NCBI GenBank assembly: GCA_024229515.1
Contig: JAAESI010000093.1
Location: 34,330-98,329, forward strand
Direction of reading: 5' to 3'
DNA length: 64,000 nucleotides
Source of the DNA: Pseudomonadota bacterium
Lineage (GTDB): Bacteria > Myxococcota_A > UBA796 > UBA9615
Shown here: positions 23,384 to 32,742 of the stretch, one piece after another
Layout of the letters: the number at the start of each line of letters is the position of its first letter
How positions within the stretch are numbered: position 1 is the stretch's first letter
The notes under the pieces: generated by a model
Seen by the model: the letters and a program-made list of their open reading frames with translations, nothing else
Told to the model about the DNA's origin: nothing
Databases searched by the model: none
Translations under genes and position numbers: made by a program

Positions 23384-25279
23384 CATCTCGCAGATCATCG
23401 CGATCCCGTGCTGCGCCTCTTCGGCGGACGCGATGCGATTGGCGGGGTCCTTCTCGAGCAGTCCGGCGACCAGTTCGTCCACCGCGCGGGGGACCCCGGG
23501 AGCGTGGGTGGAGACCGGCAGGGGGATCTCCTCGAGCACCTTCATGAACAGCGACTCGATGTGCCTCGCGGAGAAGGGCAGCCGCCCCGCGAGCATGCGG
23601 TAGAGGCACACCCCGACGGCGTAGAGGTCGACCGAGGGGCCGAGGTCGGCGTCGTCGCTGCGCAGCCGCTCGGGCGGGATGTACGCGGGGGTGCCGACGA
23701 CCTGGCCGGTGGCGGTGTGGCCGTCGATGGAGTTGCCCATCTTGGCGATGCCGAAGTCGGTGACCTTGAGGCGGCCCCCGTCCTGGCAGATGAAGAGGTT
23801 GCGCGGCTTGATGTCCCGGTGGACGACGCCCTGGCGGTGCGCTTCGGCGAGCCCCGCGAAGGCCTGGTCGGCCAGGTCCAGGGACATGCGCATCGGCAGC
23901 GCGCCACCCTCAGCCGCCATCAGGTCGTGCAGATCCATCCCCTCCAGCAGCTCCATGGTGATGAAGTAGGCGTCGCGCCAGACGCCGAACTCGTGTACCG
24001 AGATGATGTTGGGGTGGGCGAGCTTGCGGGTGATCCGCATCTCCTGCTTGAAGCGGGCGAGGGCCTGGGGGTCGTCCCCGCCCCGGACGAACATCTTGAG
24101 CGCGCAGGGCTCCTGCACCGCCAGATCGGTGCACGCGTAGACGACGGCGTAGCCGCCTTCGCCGATGGCGTCCTCGATGCGCCAGCGCTCCGCGACCACG
24201 GAGCCGGTGCCGAGGGGGCCGAGGCCGAGCTCGAGGGACTTGCTGTCGACGGCCGCCTGCAGCTCAGTCCGCTCGCGGGGGGTGCGGCTGGCGTGGCGCG
24301 AGATGGTGGTGGAGATCTCGGTCTGGGCCGCGTTCACGTCGGGCGCGGCGGCCGGCCGGCGGTGGCGCCCGACGGAGTGGAAGGCGGCGTCGTCGCCGAG
24401 GATGAGCTCCAGCTCGTCGTCCGACAGGGACTTGGGCCGCACCAGACCGCCGTGGCGCGCGCGGGCATCCCGGTAGAGGGGATCGAGCTTGAGCACACTC
24501 TCGAAGGTGGCCCCGGCCATGTCCTCGAAGCCCAGCTTCTCGTACAGGCGGGCGAGGGTGTAGAGCGTGCCGATGTGGGCGGGGATGTGGCCGTGGCCCC
24601 AGGTGTCCTTCACGAAGGGCGAGACGAACTGGTCGACCTTGAGCGACATCAGGTCGTGGTTCTTGACGAGCCGCACGACGCGGGTGACGGCCTCGGGGTA
24701 GCGGCCGTGGTCGAATGGCAGCTGCAGCAGCGCATCCAGCGCCTCCTCGGGGCGGTCCCGGCGCACGTGCAGCTCGGCCTGCTCGAAGGGGTCGCGGCTG
24801 ACGTTGCCGGTGGTGGGGTCTTCCTCCCGTCCGTACAGGTTGCTGCTGAGCATGCCCGGCTCCCAGGGGCCGTCGGGGAGCAGCTGGCCCCGCATGGCCC
24901 GGACCGCATCCTCCTGGCGTCCGGCGCGCCGGAGCAGCTCGGCGGCGCGCTCGCTCTCGCCCAGGCTCATGAGCAGCCCGGTGGCGAGCCGGAGCTTGCC
25001 GGCGCGGGCGTAGAAGAGGGCCGCGTTGCTGGCGGCGCGCCGCTGCACGGGCGTCAGTTCGCCGACCGGGGTGGGGCGCGGGGGGAGCACTTGCAGCAGG
25101 CAGTCGCCGGCGTCCTCGAAGTGCTGCTGCTGCGCGAGCAGCCGGGCGGCTTCGTCCCAGACCTTGCCCCGACGGTAGGCCTGGATCGCTTCGGGCACGC
25201 GTCCCTGCGCTTCGAACGCGCGGCCGGCTTCGGCGTTGCGTCCGTGTGAGACGAACTCCCAGGGGTCTGGCGCACTCAT
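23372..25279 (-). CDS. TPR-like/Ser-Thr protein kinase (Pkn2 family)
   Basis: A 635-residue cytosolic protein. The N-terminal 330 residues are helical repeats (GRAFEAQGRVPEAIQAYRRG, LARLYEKLGFEDMAGATFES), typical of TPR units. Residues about 365-630 form a eukaryotic-type kinase domain: Gly-rich loop GEGGYAVVY, catalytic Lys in CALKMF, HRDIKPRN, DFGIAK, and the APE equivalent in TPAYIPPERL. All catalytic residues are present, so it should be active. No membrane segment was seen, so signals may come through the TPR part. It follows galE by four bases. Confidence 0.88.
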   Translation of the reverse strand: MSAPDPWEFVSHGRNAEAGRAFEAQGRVPEAIQAYRRGKVWDEAARLLAQQQHFEDAGDCLLQVLPPRPTPVGELTPVQRRAASNAALFYARAGKLRLATGLLMSLGESERAAELLRRAGRQEDAVRAMRGQLLPDGPWEPGMLSSNLYGREEDPTTGNVSRDPFEQAELHVRRDRPEEALDALLQLPFDHGRYPEAVTRVVRLVKNHDLMSLKVDQFVSPFVKDTWGHGHIPAHIGTLYTLARLYEKLGFEDMAGATFESVLKLDPLYRDARARHGGLVRPKSLSDDELELILGDDAAFHSVGRHRRPAAAPDVNAAQTEISTTISRHASRTPRERTELQAAVDSKSLELGLGPLGTGSVVAERWRIEDAIGEGGYAVVYACTDLAVQEPCALKMFVRGGDDPQALARFKQEMRITRKLAHPNIISVHEFGVWRDAYFITMELLEGMDLHDLMAAEGGALPMRMSLDLADQAFAGLAEAHRQGVVHRDIKPRNLFICQDGGRLKVTDFGIAKMGNSIDGHTATGQVVGTPAYIPPERLRSDDADLGPSVDLYAVGVCLYRMLAGRLPFSARHIESLFMKVLEEIPLPVSTHAPGVPRAVDELVAGLLEKDPANRIASAEEAQHGIAMICEMLDI

Positions 25280-25283
25280 GGGT

Positions 25284-26255
25284 TCAGGATGATACCTGTC
25301 GAGTCCATCGCCATGCGCTGGCGATGATGGGCTCAAGTTCGACGGCCCGGGGGGACCACCCGAGAAGCTCGCGGGCGCGGGTCGGGTCCGCGAACAGGCG
25401 GGGAGGATCGCCGGCGCGTCGCGGACCGGCGGAGGCCTCGATCGCACGGCCGGTGACGGCGCGGGCGGTGTCGATCACCTCGCGCACGCTGAACCCCCGG
25501 CCGATGCCGAGGTTGAACGCGGCGAGCCCCGGCGTGAGGCGGTCGAGCGCGGCGAGGTGGGCGGCGCACAGGTCCTCGACGTGGACGTAGTCGCGCACGC
25601 AGGTCCCGTCGGGGGTGGGGAAGTCGGTGCCGAAGATCGTGATCCCGCCCCCGTCCCGAGCCGCGTTGAGCACCCGGGGGATGAGGTGCGTCTCGGGCTG
25701 GTGGTCCTCCCCCACGCTGCCGTCGGCGGCGGCCCCGGCGACGTTGAAGTACCGCAGCGCGACGGCGCAGAAGGCGGGGTCGGCGGCGGCGACGTCAGCG
25801 AGGGCGTGTTCGCACGCCAGCTTGCTGCGGCCGTAGGGGCTGATCGGGCGGCGGGGGCAGGACTCGACGATGGGGACCACCCCGGGTTCGCCGTAGACCG
25901 CGCAGGTGGAGCTGAACACGATCCGCTTGACCCCCGAGGCCTCCATGGCGCCGAGCAGCGACAGGGTCCCGCCGAAGTTGGTGCTCCAGTAGCCGATGGG
26001 ATCGCGGACGGACGCGCCGACCTCGATCAACCCTGCGAAGTGCAGGACGGCGTCGACATCGTGCTCTTGGAGGAGGGCGGTGACGGCGGCGGTGTCGCGC
26101 ACGTCGGCCTCCACGAAGGCGGCGTCGGGGGGGAGCGCCCGGCGGTGCCCGGTCGACAGGTTGTCGAGCACCACGACGCGGCGGCCCGCCCGCAGCAGCG
26201 CGCGAACCATGTGTGATCCGATGTAGCCGGCCCCCCCGGTGACGAGCGTGATCAT
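25284..26255 (-). CDS. galE: UDP-glucose 4-epimerase
   Basis: A 323-residue short-chain dehydrogenase/epimerase with NAD-binding GGAGYIG (residues 7-13), the Ser-Ser-Thr-Cys-Ala-Val-Tyr-Gly motif, catalytic Tyr-x-x-x-Lys in YGRSK, and GalE-type RYFNVAGA and GTCVRDYVHVEDL. It interconverts UDP-glucose and UDP-galactose for envelope polysaccharides. Length is typical. It is the upstream gene of a pair with the TPR-kinase (four-base gap). TACGCT lies eight bases before the start, a marginal fit to the leaderless pattern. Confidence 0.93.
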   Translation of the reverse strand: MITLVTGGAGYIGSHMVRALLRAGRRVVVLDNLSTGHRRALPPDAAFVEADVRDTAAVTALLQEHDVDAVLHFAGLIEVGASVRDPIGYWSTNFGGTLSLLGAMEASGVKRIVFSSTCAVYGEPGVVPIVESCPRRPISPYGRSKLACEHALADVAAADPAFCAVALRYFNVAGAAADGSVGEDHQPETHLIPRVLNAARDGGGITIFGTDFPTPDGTCVRDYVHVEDLCAAHLAALDRLTPGLAAFNLGIGRGFSVREVIDTARAVTGRAIEASAGPRRAGDPPRLFADPTRARELLGWSPRAVELEPIIASAWRWTRQVSS

Positions 26256-26294
26256 CCCCGCCCAGCGTAGCCCGGCCGGGGGGTATCGTGCCTC

Positions 26295-28852
26295 GTGGTT
26301 GGGCGGCTGGAACTCTCTCCGACCTGGCGGGGACGACTGAGGCGCGCGGCGGGGTGGGCAGAGGTTCGGATCTTCACGATCGGCGGGTGGCTCGTCTTCG
26401 TCGTCGCACTGCGTAGTGATCAAGTCGGGCATGCCTTCGAGCCGCCGCCGTGGCCCTGGATCGCCGCGTGCAGTGGCGATCTTGGCGTCTGGGGGCTGCA
26501 CCTCGCGTTGCTCCTGGCCTGCCTCGGCTCGCTGGCGTGCGTCGCCGGGTATGCCGGCCGGGCGCCCGAGGCGATCCCCCCCGCCCCGCTGGCGTGGCGC
26601 CTGCTCCGCGCGGTCCTGATGATGCCGATCACCTTCCGGTCGGCGCTGGAGCGGATCCCGGCGATCGGGCGCCTCGTCGAGGCGGTGAAGGGCCCCCCCT
26701 CCAATCGCACCAAGGTCCGGCTCGTCGCCGACGGCGTCCTCGCCTGGGCGGTCGGGGCGTTCGTCCTGGAGGCTCTGTGGTGGACGCTGCTGGCGGCCGA
26801 GGGCTTCAGCCCGCGGTCCTACGCGATTCCCGCCCTGGTGCTCCTCCTCAGCCTGCCGATCCTCCTGGGCCGGTTCGTCGACGCCTTCGATGGGCTCCTG
26901 GGCAAGGCGTTCGCGGTTGGGTTGCTGGCGGCGGGCGCGGTGGGGGTGGGGACGGCCAGCGCACCCCACGTGATCGTGCCGTCCGAGCCGACGGCCGCGT
27001 AGGGCTGGATCACCCAGGCCCGCGCCGTGCTCGATGCCGCGCCCGACGGCCCCGTCCTGTTGCTGACGCTGGAGGGCGGAGGATCGCGGTCGGCGCTGTT
27101 CTCGACGCTCGTGCTGCAGGAACTGTGTCAGCTCACCGACAGCGCGGGGGCCCCGCTCAGCGACCGAGTGGTGCTCCTCAGCGGGGTCTCCGGCGGGAGC
27201 CTCGGGGCGGGGCAGTTCCTCACGTCGGCTGCGAGGAGTTGGCGCCCGCCGCCGAGCCCTGGCCGACGATGGAGAACGCGTACGCGGGGCAGCTCTTCAT
27301 GCCCGAAGAGGGCAGCGATCCGGGGGCGCCGTGGCCGGCCCGAAGCCGCACCGTCGACCGCATGCTGGTGGACCACAACGCCGCCTTGATGCGCGGACTG
27401 CTGCTGCCGGGTCGGTCCCGGGGGGAGTCGATCATGCGGTTCTGGGGGAGCCGGTTCCAGGCGCTCGACCCGGAGGCGGAGCGGCCGTGGGGGGAGGGCC
27501 GTCCGGCGCCCCTGGCGATGCTCAACACGTCCGCGGCGACGACCGGGTCGCGCCTCGTGGGGGGCCGCCCGCCCGTGCCCGCCGGGCTGCTTGCCGCGGG
27601 GAGGCCGACCCTGGCTCTGCAGGACCCGGGGGGGGCGATCCTGACCCTCCCCGAGATGGTGCGGGCGTCGTCGGCGTTCCCCTTCGGCGTGGACCTGCCG
27701 GTGCTCCAGTCCAAGCTCGCGGGGGCGCTTCAGGCGTGTGCCGACCAGAACCCCAACCTGGCGGAGAGCTGCGTGGAGCAGGTGCTCGTCAGCGATCGCA
27801 CCGGGGCCGACTGGGAGCTGCCCGCGGGGCGCACGAGGCTGGCCGACGGAGGAGTCACGGACAACAGCGGCTTGATGTCGATGGCGGCGTTGTTCGACGG
27901 CATCGCGGCCCACCCGACGCTGGTGCAGGAGCTGCTGGCGGGGCCGCGCGGCCTGCGCGCCCGCGGGGTGGTGCTCCTGGAGATCGACTCGGGGGCCCGG
28001 CCCAAGCCCGCCGCGCGGGTCTCGCCCGCGACCGAGGGGCTGACCCTGCCCCTGGTCGCCATCAACTACGGCGGCTACGCCCGAGAGCGGCAGGCGGCGC
28101 AGCACTACCTCTGTGGGATTCGGCGGGCCATCGATGGGGACGATGCTCCCTGCGAGTGGGACGCGCCCTGTTCGAGCGTGCAGCACGTGGCCGTCCGGTA
28201 CGACCCGACGTGCCCGCGACCGTTGACCCGGGGGGTGACCGCGCTCCTGTCGGGGGAGCATTGGTACGAGGGGCCAGACGCCCGGGTGGCGACGACGTGG
28301 AGCCTCTCGCCTGCTCAGAAGCAGCGGTTGATGGAGATCTACGAGGTCCAGCGAGTCCGCCTCGCAGGGCAGTTGGATGGTGCCTTCCGCCGGCTCGGGG
28401 CCGTCGCGGTGGATCCGGAGGCTTTGAGCCGGCTGCGGGCCGAGCGCTGGCAGGTCGAGGCGGGGGCGCTGGACGCCAAGTGCACGCTCACGCTGCGGGA
28501 CGGCAAGCTGGAAGCGCTCGCCGACCGGGCCCTCTGCAGCGGCGACGAGGAGATCTTGCTGGTGCCCCGCGACCGGGTCGATCTGGCCCTCCCCGAGGAC
28601 CTCGAGATCAACGAGGTGCGCCTGTGGGCGGGCGAGGCGGATCTGAGGGGTGTCGAGGGCGTGGTGCGGTTCGACGCCTTCGCCGCGGACCGCCGGTCAC
28701 CGCGCTCTCACGGACCCGTCGATGAGCCGGGACTCATGCGAGTCCGCCGGGTGCAGTGGGTCGTCGGGCCGGCCCTCGATGACCCCGAGGAGTGGACGAA
28801 CTACCTGCTGCTGCAGGGTTCCTCGGAGCTCCCCGAGCCCGAGGTTCCGTGA
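26295..28852 (+). pseudogene. Membrane-anchored patatin-like phospholipase gene, disrupted by TAG and a frameshift
   Basis: A first segment (GTG 26295 to TAG 27000-27002, 235 codons) encodes four to five membrane helices. Directly after the TAG, in the same frame, comes the patatin core: LEGGGSRSALF (oxyanion loop) and GVSGGSLG (Ser nucleophile). Near 27228 the frame shifts; the next frame carries the rest to 28852, including the catalytic Asp motif LADGGVTDNSG. The order (membrane domain, Ser, Asp) matches bacterial membrane-patatin proteins of about 850 residues, so the pieces were once one gene. TATCGT precedes the GTG by five bases. If the TAG is real, the membrane part could be a separate protein and the patatin could start at GTG 27027. 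Confidence 0.7.
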
Positions 28853-28890
28853 GCCTTGTGGCCGCCCGGGACCCCCGCTACATTCCGCCG

Positions 28891-29064
28891 ATGCTCGCCG
28901 CCGCCGCCGCCTCCTCCGCCCACGAAGCCACCACCGCCACCGCCGCCGCTCCGCCTGACGCGGGCGAGGTCGGGATGACGATCACCGTGGTGCTTCTGCT
29001 CGCCGGACTGGCCGTCTGGCTCGTGCCGCTGATCATCACCAACGCCAAGAAGATGCACGGCTGA
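28891..29064 (+). CDS. Small single-helix membrane protein, 57 residues
   Basis: ATG 28891 is six bases after TACATT (28879-28884). The product has an Ala/Thr-rich N-terminus (residues 1-28), one membrane helix (TITVVLLLAGLAVWLVPLII) and a short basic tail (TNAKKMHG), predicting N-out, C-in orientation. It ends seven bases before the SDR gene and may be cotranscribed with the steroid-type enzymes. No known family. Confidence 0.6.
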   Translation: MLAAAAASSAHEATTATAAAPPDAGEVGMTITVVLLLAGLAVWLVPLIITNAKKMHG

Positions 29065-29071
29065 GCCGCCT

Positions 29072-30037
29072 GTGACCGTCGTCGTCACGGGTGCCGCCGG
29101 CTTCGTCGGCAACAACCTCGTCCATGAACTGCTCGCCGCCGGTCACTCGGTGCGGGCCGTCGTGCGCAACGATCGGGGCCCCCTGGAGGGGTTGAACGTC
29201 GAGATCTTCGAGGCCGACGTGTGGGAGCCCGAGACGCTCCGACCGGCGTTCGAGGGGGCCGACCTCGTCATCCACACGGTCGCCATCATCTCGCTGCTGG
29301 GCGATCCCGGCGGCATCGTGCACCGGACCAACGTCGTCGGCGCCGGGGCGACCGCCCGCATGGCGCTGGAGTGCGGGGTGAAGCGCTACGTGCACGTCAG
29401 CTCGTGCCACGCCTTCGATCTCGATCACCACCCCATCACCGAGGACAGCCCGCGCCCCGGTCCTCGGCTCCCGGCGTACGACCGGAGCAAGGCCGGGGGG
29501 GAAGCGGCGGTGCGGGAGGTGATCGCCGACGGCCTGTCGGGCGTGATCGTGAACCCGGCGGGGATCCTGGGGCCGCGGGACTACAGCCCGTCGCCGCTGG
29601 GGGGCGCGCTGGTCGATATGGCTCGGCGCAAGCTGCCGGCCCTGATCCAGGGCGCCTTCCACTGGGTCGATGTCCGCGACGTGGCTCGCGGGGCGATGCT
29701 CGCGGCGGAGAAGGGCGAGGCCGGCCGGGGCTACCTGCTGTCCTCGGAGTACCTCTCCATCGCGCAGCTGGCGGAGCTGGTGAAGGAGAACACCGGCTCT
29801 GAGCCGCCGTGGTTCACCTGCCCGATGTGGCTGGCGCGCGCGACGGGGCCGTTCGTCGATGCCGCCGCCAAGCTCGGGTTCAAGCCGATGTACACGTCGG
29901 AGTACCTGGGGCCGCTGCGGGCGAGCTCGTCGATGGAGTGTGCGCGGGCGCGGACGGAGCTGGGGTGGGAGCCCCGCTCGGTGGCTGAGTCGATGCGGGA
30001 TCTGTTCGCCTGGCGTCGCGAGGTCGGCCTGGCGTGA
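29072..30037 (+). CDS. NAD(P)-dependent epimerase/3-beta-hydroxysteroid-dehydrogenase-like SDR
   Basis: A 321-residue extended short-chain dehydrogenase with nucleotide motif TGAAGFVG (residues 6-13), the active-site Ser in VSSCHAF and Tyr-x-x-x-Lys in YDRSK, plus NPAGILGPRDYSP and FHWVDVRDVARG as in the 3-beta-HSD/dihydroflavonol-reductase branch. The start is GTG 29072; its stop overlaps the next gene's start (GTGA). Coupling to a steroid 5-alpha-reductase-like gene favours a steroid or other polycyclic/isoprenoid substrate, but this is inference from context. Confidence 0.8.
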   Translation: MTVVVTGAAGFVGNNLVHELLAAGHSVRAVVRNDRGPLEGLNVEIFEADVWEPETLRPAFEGADLVIHTVAIISLLGDPGGIVHRTNVVGAGATARMALECGVKRYVHVSSCHAFDLDHHPITEDSPRPGPRLPAYDRSKAGGEAAVREVIADGLSGVIVNPAGILGPRDYSPSPLGGALVDMARRKLPALIQGAFHWVDVRDVARGAMLAAEKGEAGRGYLLSSEYLSIAQLAELVKENTGSEPPWFTCPMWLARATGPFVDAAAKLGFKPMYTSEYLGPLRASSSMECARARTELGWEPRSVAESMRDLFAWRREVGLA

Positions 30038-30792
30038 CCGAGCTGGAGATCCATCAGGCGGCGGCGTGGACGGAGATCGGCCTCGGGGTCGTGATCGGCT
30101 TCGTGCTGCTGTTCATCACGGCGCCGTACGGACGGTACGGACGGGGCGGCTGGGGGCCCGAGGTCTCCAACCGCGTCGGCTGGATCATCATGGAGGTGCC
30201 GGCCTGCCTCGGGTTTGCCGCCATCTACCTGATGGGGGACCTGAAGGCCGAGCTCGTCCCGCTGGTGCTGCTGGGGATGTGGCAGCTGCACTACGTCTTT
30301 CGCACGTTCGTGTTCCCGTTCCTCATCCGGGACTCGGGCAAGACGATGCCGCTGTCGGTGGCGCTGATCGCGGTCGTCTTCAACACGCTGAACGCGTACG
30401 TGAACGCCCGCTGGATCGGGCACCTGAGCAGCTACGAGGACTCCTGGCTGACCGACCCGCGGTTCCTCATCGGAGCGCTGCTGTTCTGCGTCGGGATGAC
30501 GATCAACCACCGGGCCGACGCGACGCTGCGCAACCTCCGCAAGCCGGGGGAGACGGGCTACAAGATCCCGCAGGGGCGGCTCTACAAGCGGATCAGCTGC
30601 CCCAACTACGCCGGCGAGCTGCTGGAGTGGATCGGCTGGGCGATCGCGACGTGGTCGCTGGCGGGGGTGGCGTTTGCGGTGTTCAGCGCGGGCAACCTCG
30701 TGCCGCGGGCGCTGAAGCACCACCGCTGGTACCAGGAGAAGTTCCCCGACTACCCGGCCGAGCGGAAGGCGCTGATCCCGTTCGTGCTGTGA
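30034..30792 (+). CDS. 3-oxo-5-alpha-steroid 4-dehydrogenase (SRD5A) family membrane reductase
   Basis: A 252-residue membrane protein with about six helices and the conserved C-terminal block of steroid 5-alpha-reductases: NHRADATLRNLR, YKIPQGRLYK, SCPNYAGELLEWIGWA and HHRWYQEKFPDYP followed by RKALIPF. Length and layout match SRD5A1. It would reduce a double bond conjugated to a ketone using NADPH in the inner membrane. The GTG start overlaps the stop of the SDR gene, implying a two-enzyme unit. Confidence 0.88.
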   Translation: MTELEIHQAAAWTEIGLGVVIGFVLLFITAPYGRYGRGGWGPEVSNRVGWIIMEVPACLGFAAIYLMGDLKAELVPLVLLGMWQLHYVFRTFVFPFLIRDSGKTMPLSVALIAVVFNTLNAYVNARWIGHLSSYEDSWLTDPRFLIGALLFCVGMTINHRADATLRNLRKPGETGYKIPQGRLYKRISCPNYAGELLEWIGWAIATWSLAGVAFAVFSAGNLVPRALKHHRWYQEKFPDYPAERKALIPFVL

Positions 30793-30954
30793 TCGCGCCG
30801 ACTGGGCTTCGGACCGCATGATCGCCGTGATCGGGCCCGCGATGGCAAGACGGGAGAAGGGAGTGGGGCTGGCCCCCACGACCGCCGACCAACGCCGCCA
30901 TCGGTGGTCCGGGCCGGCGAGGGGCGGTCAGGAAGCCCTGTTGTCGCGATCCAG

Positions 30955-31587
30955 CTACTGGCCGAAGAAGACGGACGTGTAGTCGAACTGCACGTAGTCC
31001 TCCTGGGCGACGAAGATGTCGCCTTCGCCCAGGGTCTGCCAGTTGGGCTGGCCCCCGGTCTCGGACCACTCCATGACGACCCGCGCCTGCTCCCAGTTGA
31101 AGAAGACGCGGTAGCGCCACTGCATCTGCTCGATGGCGCAGTCGCCATCGCCCTGCACGGGGTAGAAGTCGAGGCGGAAGGCGCCCCAGCTCTCTTCGGC
31201 TTCCCAGAATCCGAGGAAGCCTTCGACCTCCCACAGCGCTTCGCAGACGAGCTGGCCGTTGTTGAAGAGGCGGCCGGCCTCGCAGCCGGTGTAGAGGTAG
31301 TCTCCGCCCTCCTCGAAGAACTCGGCTTCGCCGGTGAAGATCCAGCCCTCGCCGGGGTTGTCGGGCACGACCACGGGGCCGCAGTCGACCTGGGTGTCGA
31401 TGATGTCGTCGTCGTCGTCGGTAGCGTCGTCGTCGTCGTCGGTGTCGTCGTCGTCGGTGTCGTCGTCGTCGTCCGGGGTCATGTCGTCGTCGTCATCACC
31501 CGTGCCGCCGTTGACGCCAGGGATGGTGATCGTGCCGATGCAACCGGCCAGAAAGAGGGCGGCCAGGAGGAGGAGTCGGTTGGGCAT
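30955..31587 (-). CDS. Asp-tethered lipoprotein of unknown function
   Basis: A 210-residue lipoprotein (lipobox FLAGC, Cys16) with an Asp-rich tether of repeated D4-5T/A units at residues about 29-62, then an acidic, aromatic-rich domain (WEVEGFLGFWEAEESW, YRVFFNWEQARVVMEW) with several Cys. No family was recognised. ATG 31587 lies two bases after the stop of the upstream vWA lipoprotein gene, so they form an operon. The 162 bases between 30792 and 30955 hold no gene that I can see. Confidence 0.7.
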   Translation of the reverse strand: MPNRLLLLAALFLAGCIGTITIPGVNGGTGDDDDDMTPDDDDDTDDDDTDDDDDATDDDDDIIDTQVDCGPVVVPDNPGEGWIFTGEAEFFEEGGDYLYTGCEAGRLFNNGQLVCEALWEVEGFLGFWEAEESWGAFRLDFYPVQGDGDCAIEQMQWRYRVFFNWEQARVVMEWSETGGQPNWQTLGEGDIFVAQEDYVQFDYTSVFFGQ

Positions 31588-31589
31588 GC

Positions 31590-32630
31590 TCAGTCCGGTT
31601 CGGGGACGTGGTACTCGACGGCGACGGTCTCGCCGGGTCGGGGGAGGGTCTCGTAGGAGACGAACGTTACCGCGTTGGCCTCCGCGTCCCACACCCAGTC
31701 GATGTTGTGGACACCGCCGACGCTGACCCGGAGGGTGTGCAGGAGCGGCACCTCCGACAGGACGAACGTGTCTTCCAGCCCCGCCGTGGTGAGGCCGAGG
31801 TGGCCCATCATTTCGCCCCAGTCCTCGCTGCAGAGCGAGTGGGTGGCGCCGCCGGTGGCGATGGCGGCTTCGAGGTAGCCGTCGCCGCGCTCGGCGCCTT
31901 CGCCGCCGTTGCCGTTGTGGTTGTCCTGGGGGTTGGCCCAGGGGTGCAGGCAGCCGTCGGGGGCGTCGATGCCGTCCTCGCTGATGCCGACCAGCGCGCT
32001 GAGTTGGCTGGCTTCGGGGGTGTCCTTGTACCCGTCGAGCCAGGGCGCGAAGGCGTCCGCGTCGGTGAACTCGCCGGAGTTGGGAGCCCCGCGGGTGGAG
32101 AAGTCGGGCTCGTCGCTGACGACGATGATCGAGAGGTTGGCCCAGTCGCGGATGAAGTCGGCGTTGACGTCGTCGATCCGCTCTTCGAGGGCGACGTAGG
32201 CGGCGTGCAGTCCGGCCTCGTCCCCGTGGCCTTCGTCGATGCCCATCAACGCGTGCTCGAAGAACTTGGCTTCGAAGTTGGGGGTGTCCGGCTCGAGCCA
32301 CCGGGGGTCGCCGTTCAGCGCGCCGTCCAGGCCGTCGGAGTCGGGGTCGTTGATGTTGGTGGAGGTGATGCCGATGCGGAAGGGGAGGACCTCGTCGGCG
32401 AAGAACTCGATGAACTGGGGGAAGTTCTCCGCGAGGGCTTCCTGCTCGTCGGCCATGGAACAGGAGGTGTCCACGACGAAGAGGATGTCGACCGGCACCG
32501 CCTCGACCTGCTCGAAGCTCTCCTGCCGGAACTCGTTGTCGGTGGCGAAGCCTTCGGCGAACTGGCCGCGGTCGCAGCCCGTACTGGCGAGGAGGGCGAG
32601 CCCAAGGAAGGCGAGGGAGGCACGGCGCAT
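31590..32630 (-). CDS. von Willebrand factor A-domain lipoprotein
   Basis: A 346-residue protein with lipobox ASTGC (Cys19) and a vWA domain beginning VDILFVVDTSCSMADE, which contains the MIDAS motif DxSxS, followed by SIIVVSDEPDFS (second MIDAS segment). A C-terminal region (FVSYETLPRPGETVAVEY) resembles tails of other myxobacterial vWA surface proteins. Presumed to be exported and metal-dependent in ligand binding. TCTAAC lies six bases before ATG 32630, a plausible leaderless promoter. First gene of a two-gene operon. Confidence 0.8.
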   Translation of the reverse strand: MRRASLAFLGLALLASTGCDRGQFAEGFATDNEFRQESFEQVEAVPVDILFVVDTSCSMADEQEALAENFPQFIEFFADEVLPFRIGITSTNINDPDSDGLDGALNGDPRWLEPDTPNFEAKFFEHALMGIDEGHGDEAGLHAAYVALEERIDDVNADFIRDWANLSIIVVSDEPDFSTRGAPNSGEFTDADAFAPWLDGYKDTPEASQLSALVGISEDGIDAPDGCLHPWANPQDNHNGNGGEGAERGDGYLEAAIATGGATHSLCSEDWGEMMGHLGLTTAGLEDTFVLSEVPLLHTLRVSVGGVHNIDWVWDAEANAVTFVSYETLPRPGETVAVEYHVPEPD

Positions 32631-32742
32631 GTTTTGGTTAGACCGTAGGACCCGAATCGAGTCAACGGGTATCGGTCGGCCCGCCGACCCGGGTCGGCCT
32701 CGGCGCGGGCGGGCCGGGGCGTAGGTGCGGCATGATCGCCAG

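Noticed and set aside
27000..27002. TAG as pyrrolysine in the patatin gene
   Set aside because: TAG is used as an ordinary stop elsewhere in the window (for example 5640-5642 and 34279-34281), no pyl genes are present, and the gene carries a second disruption.
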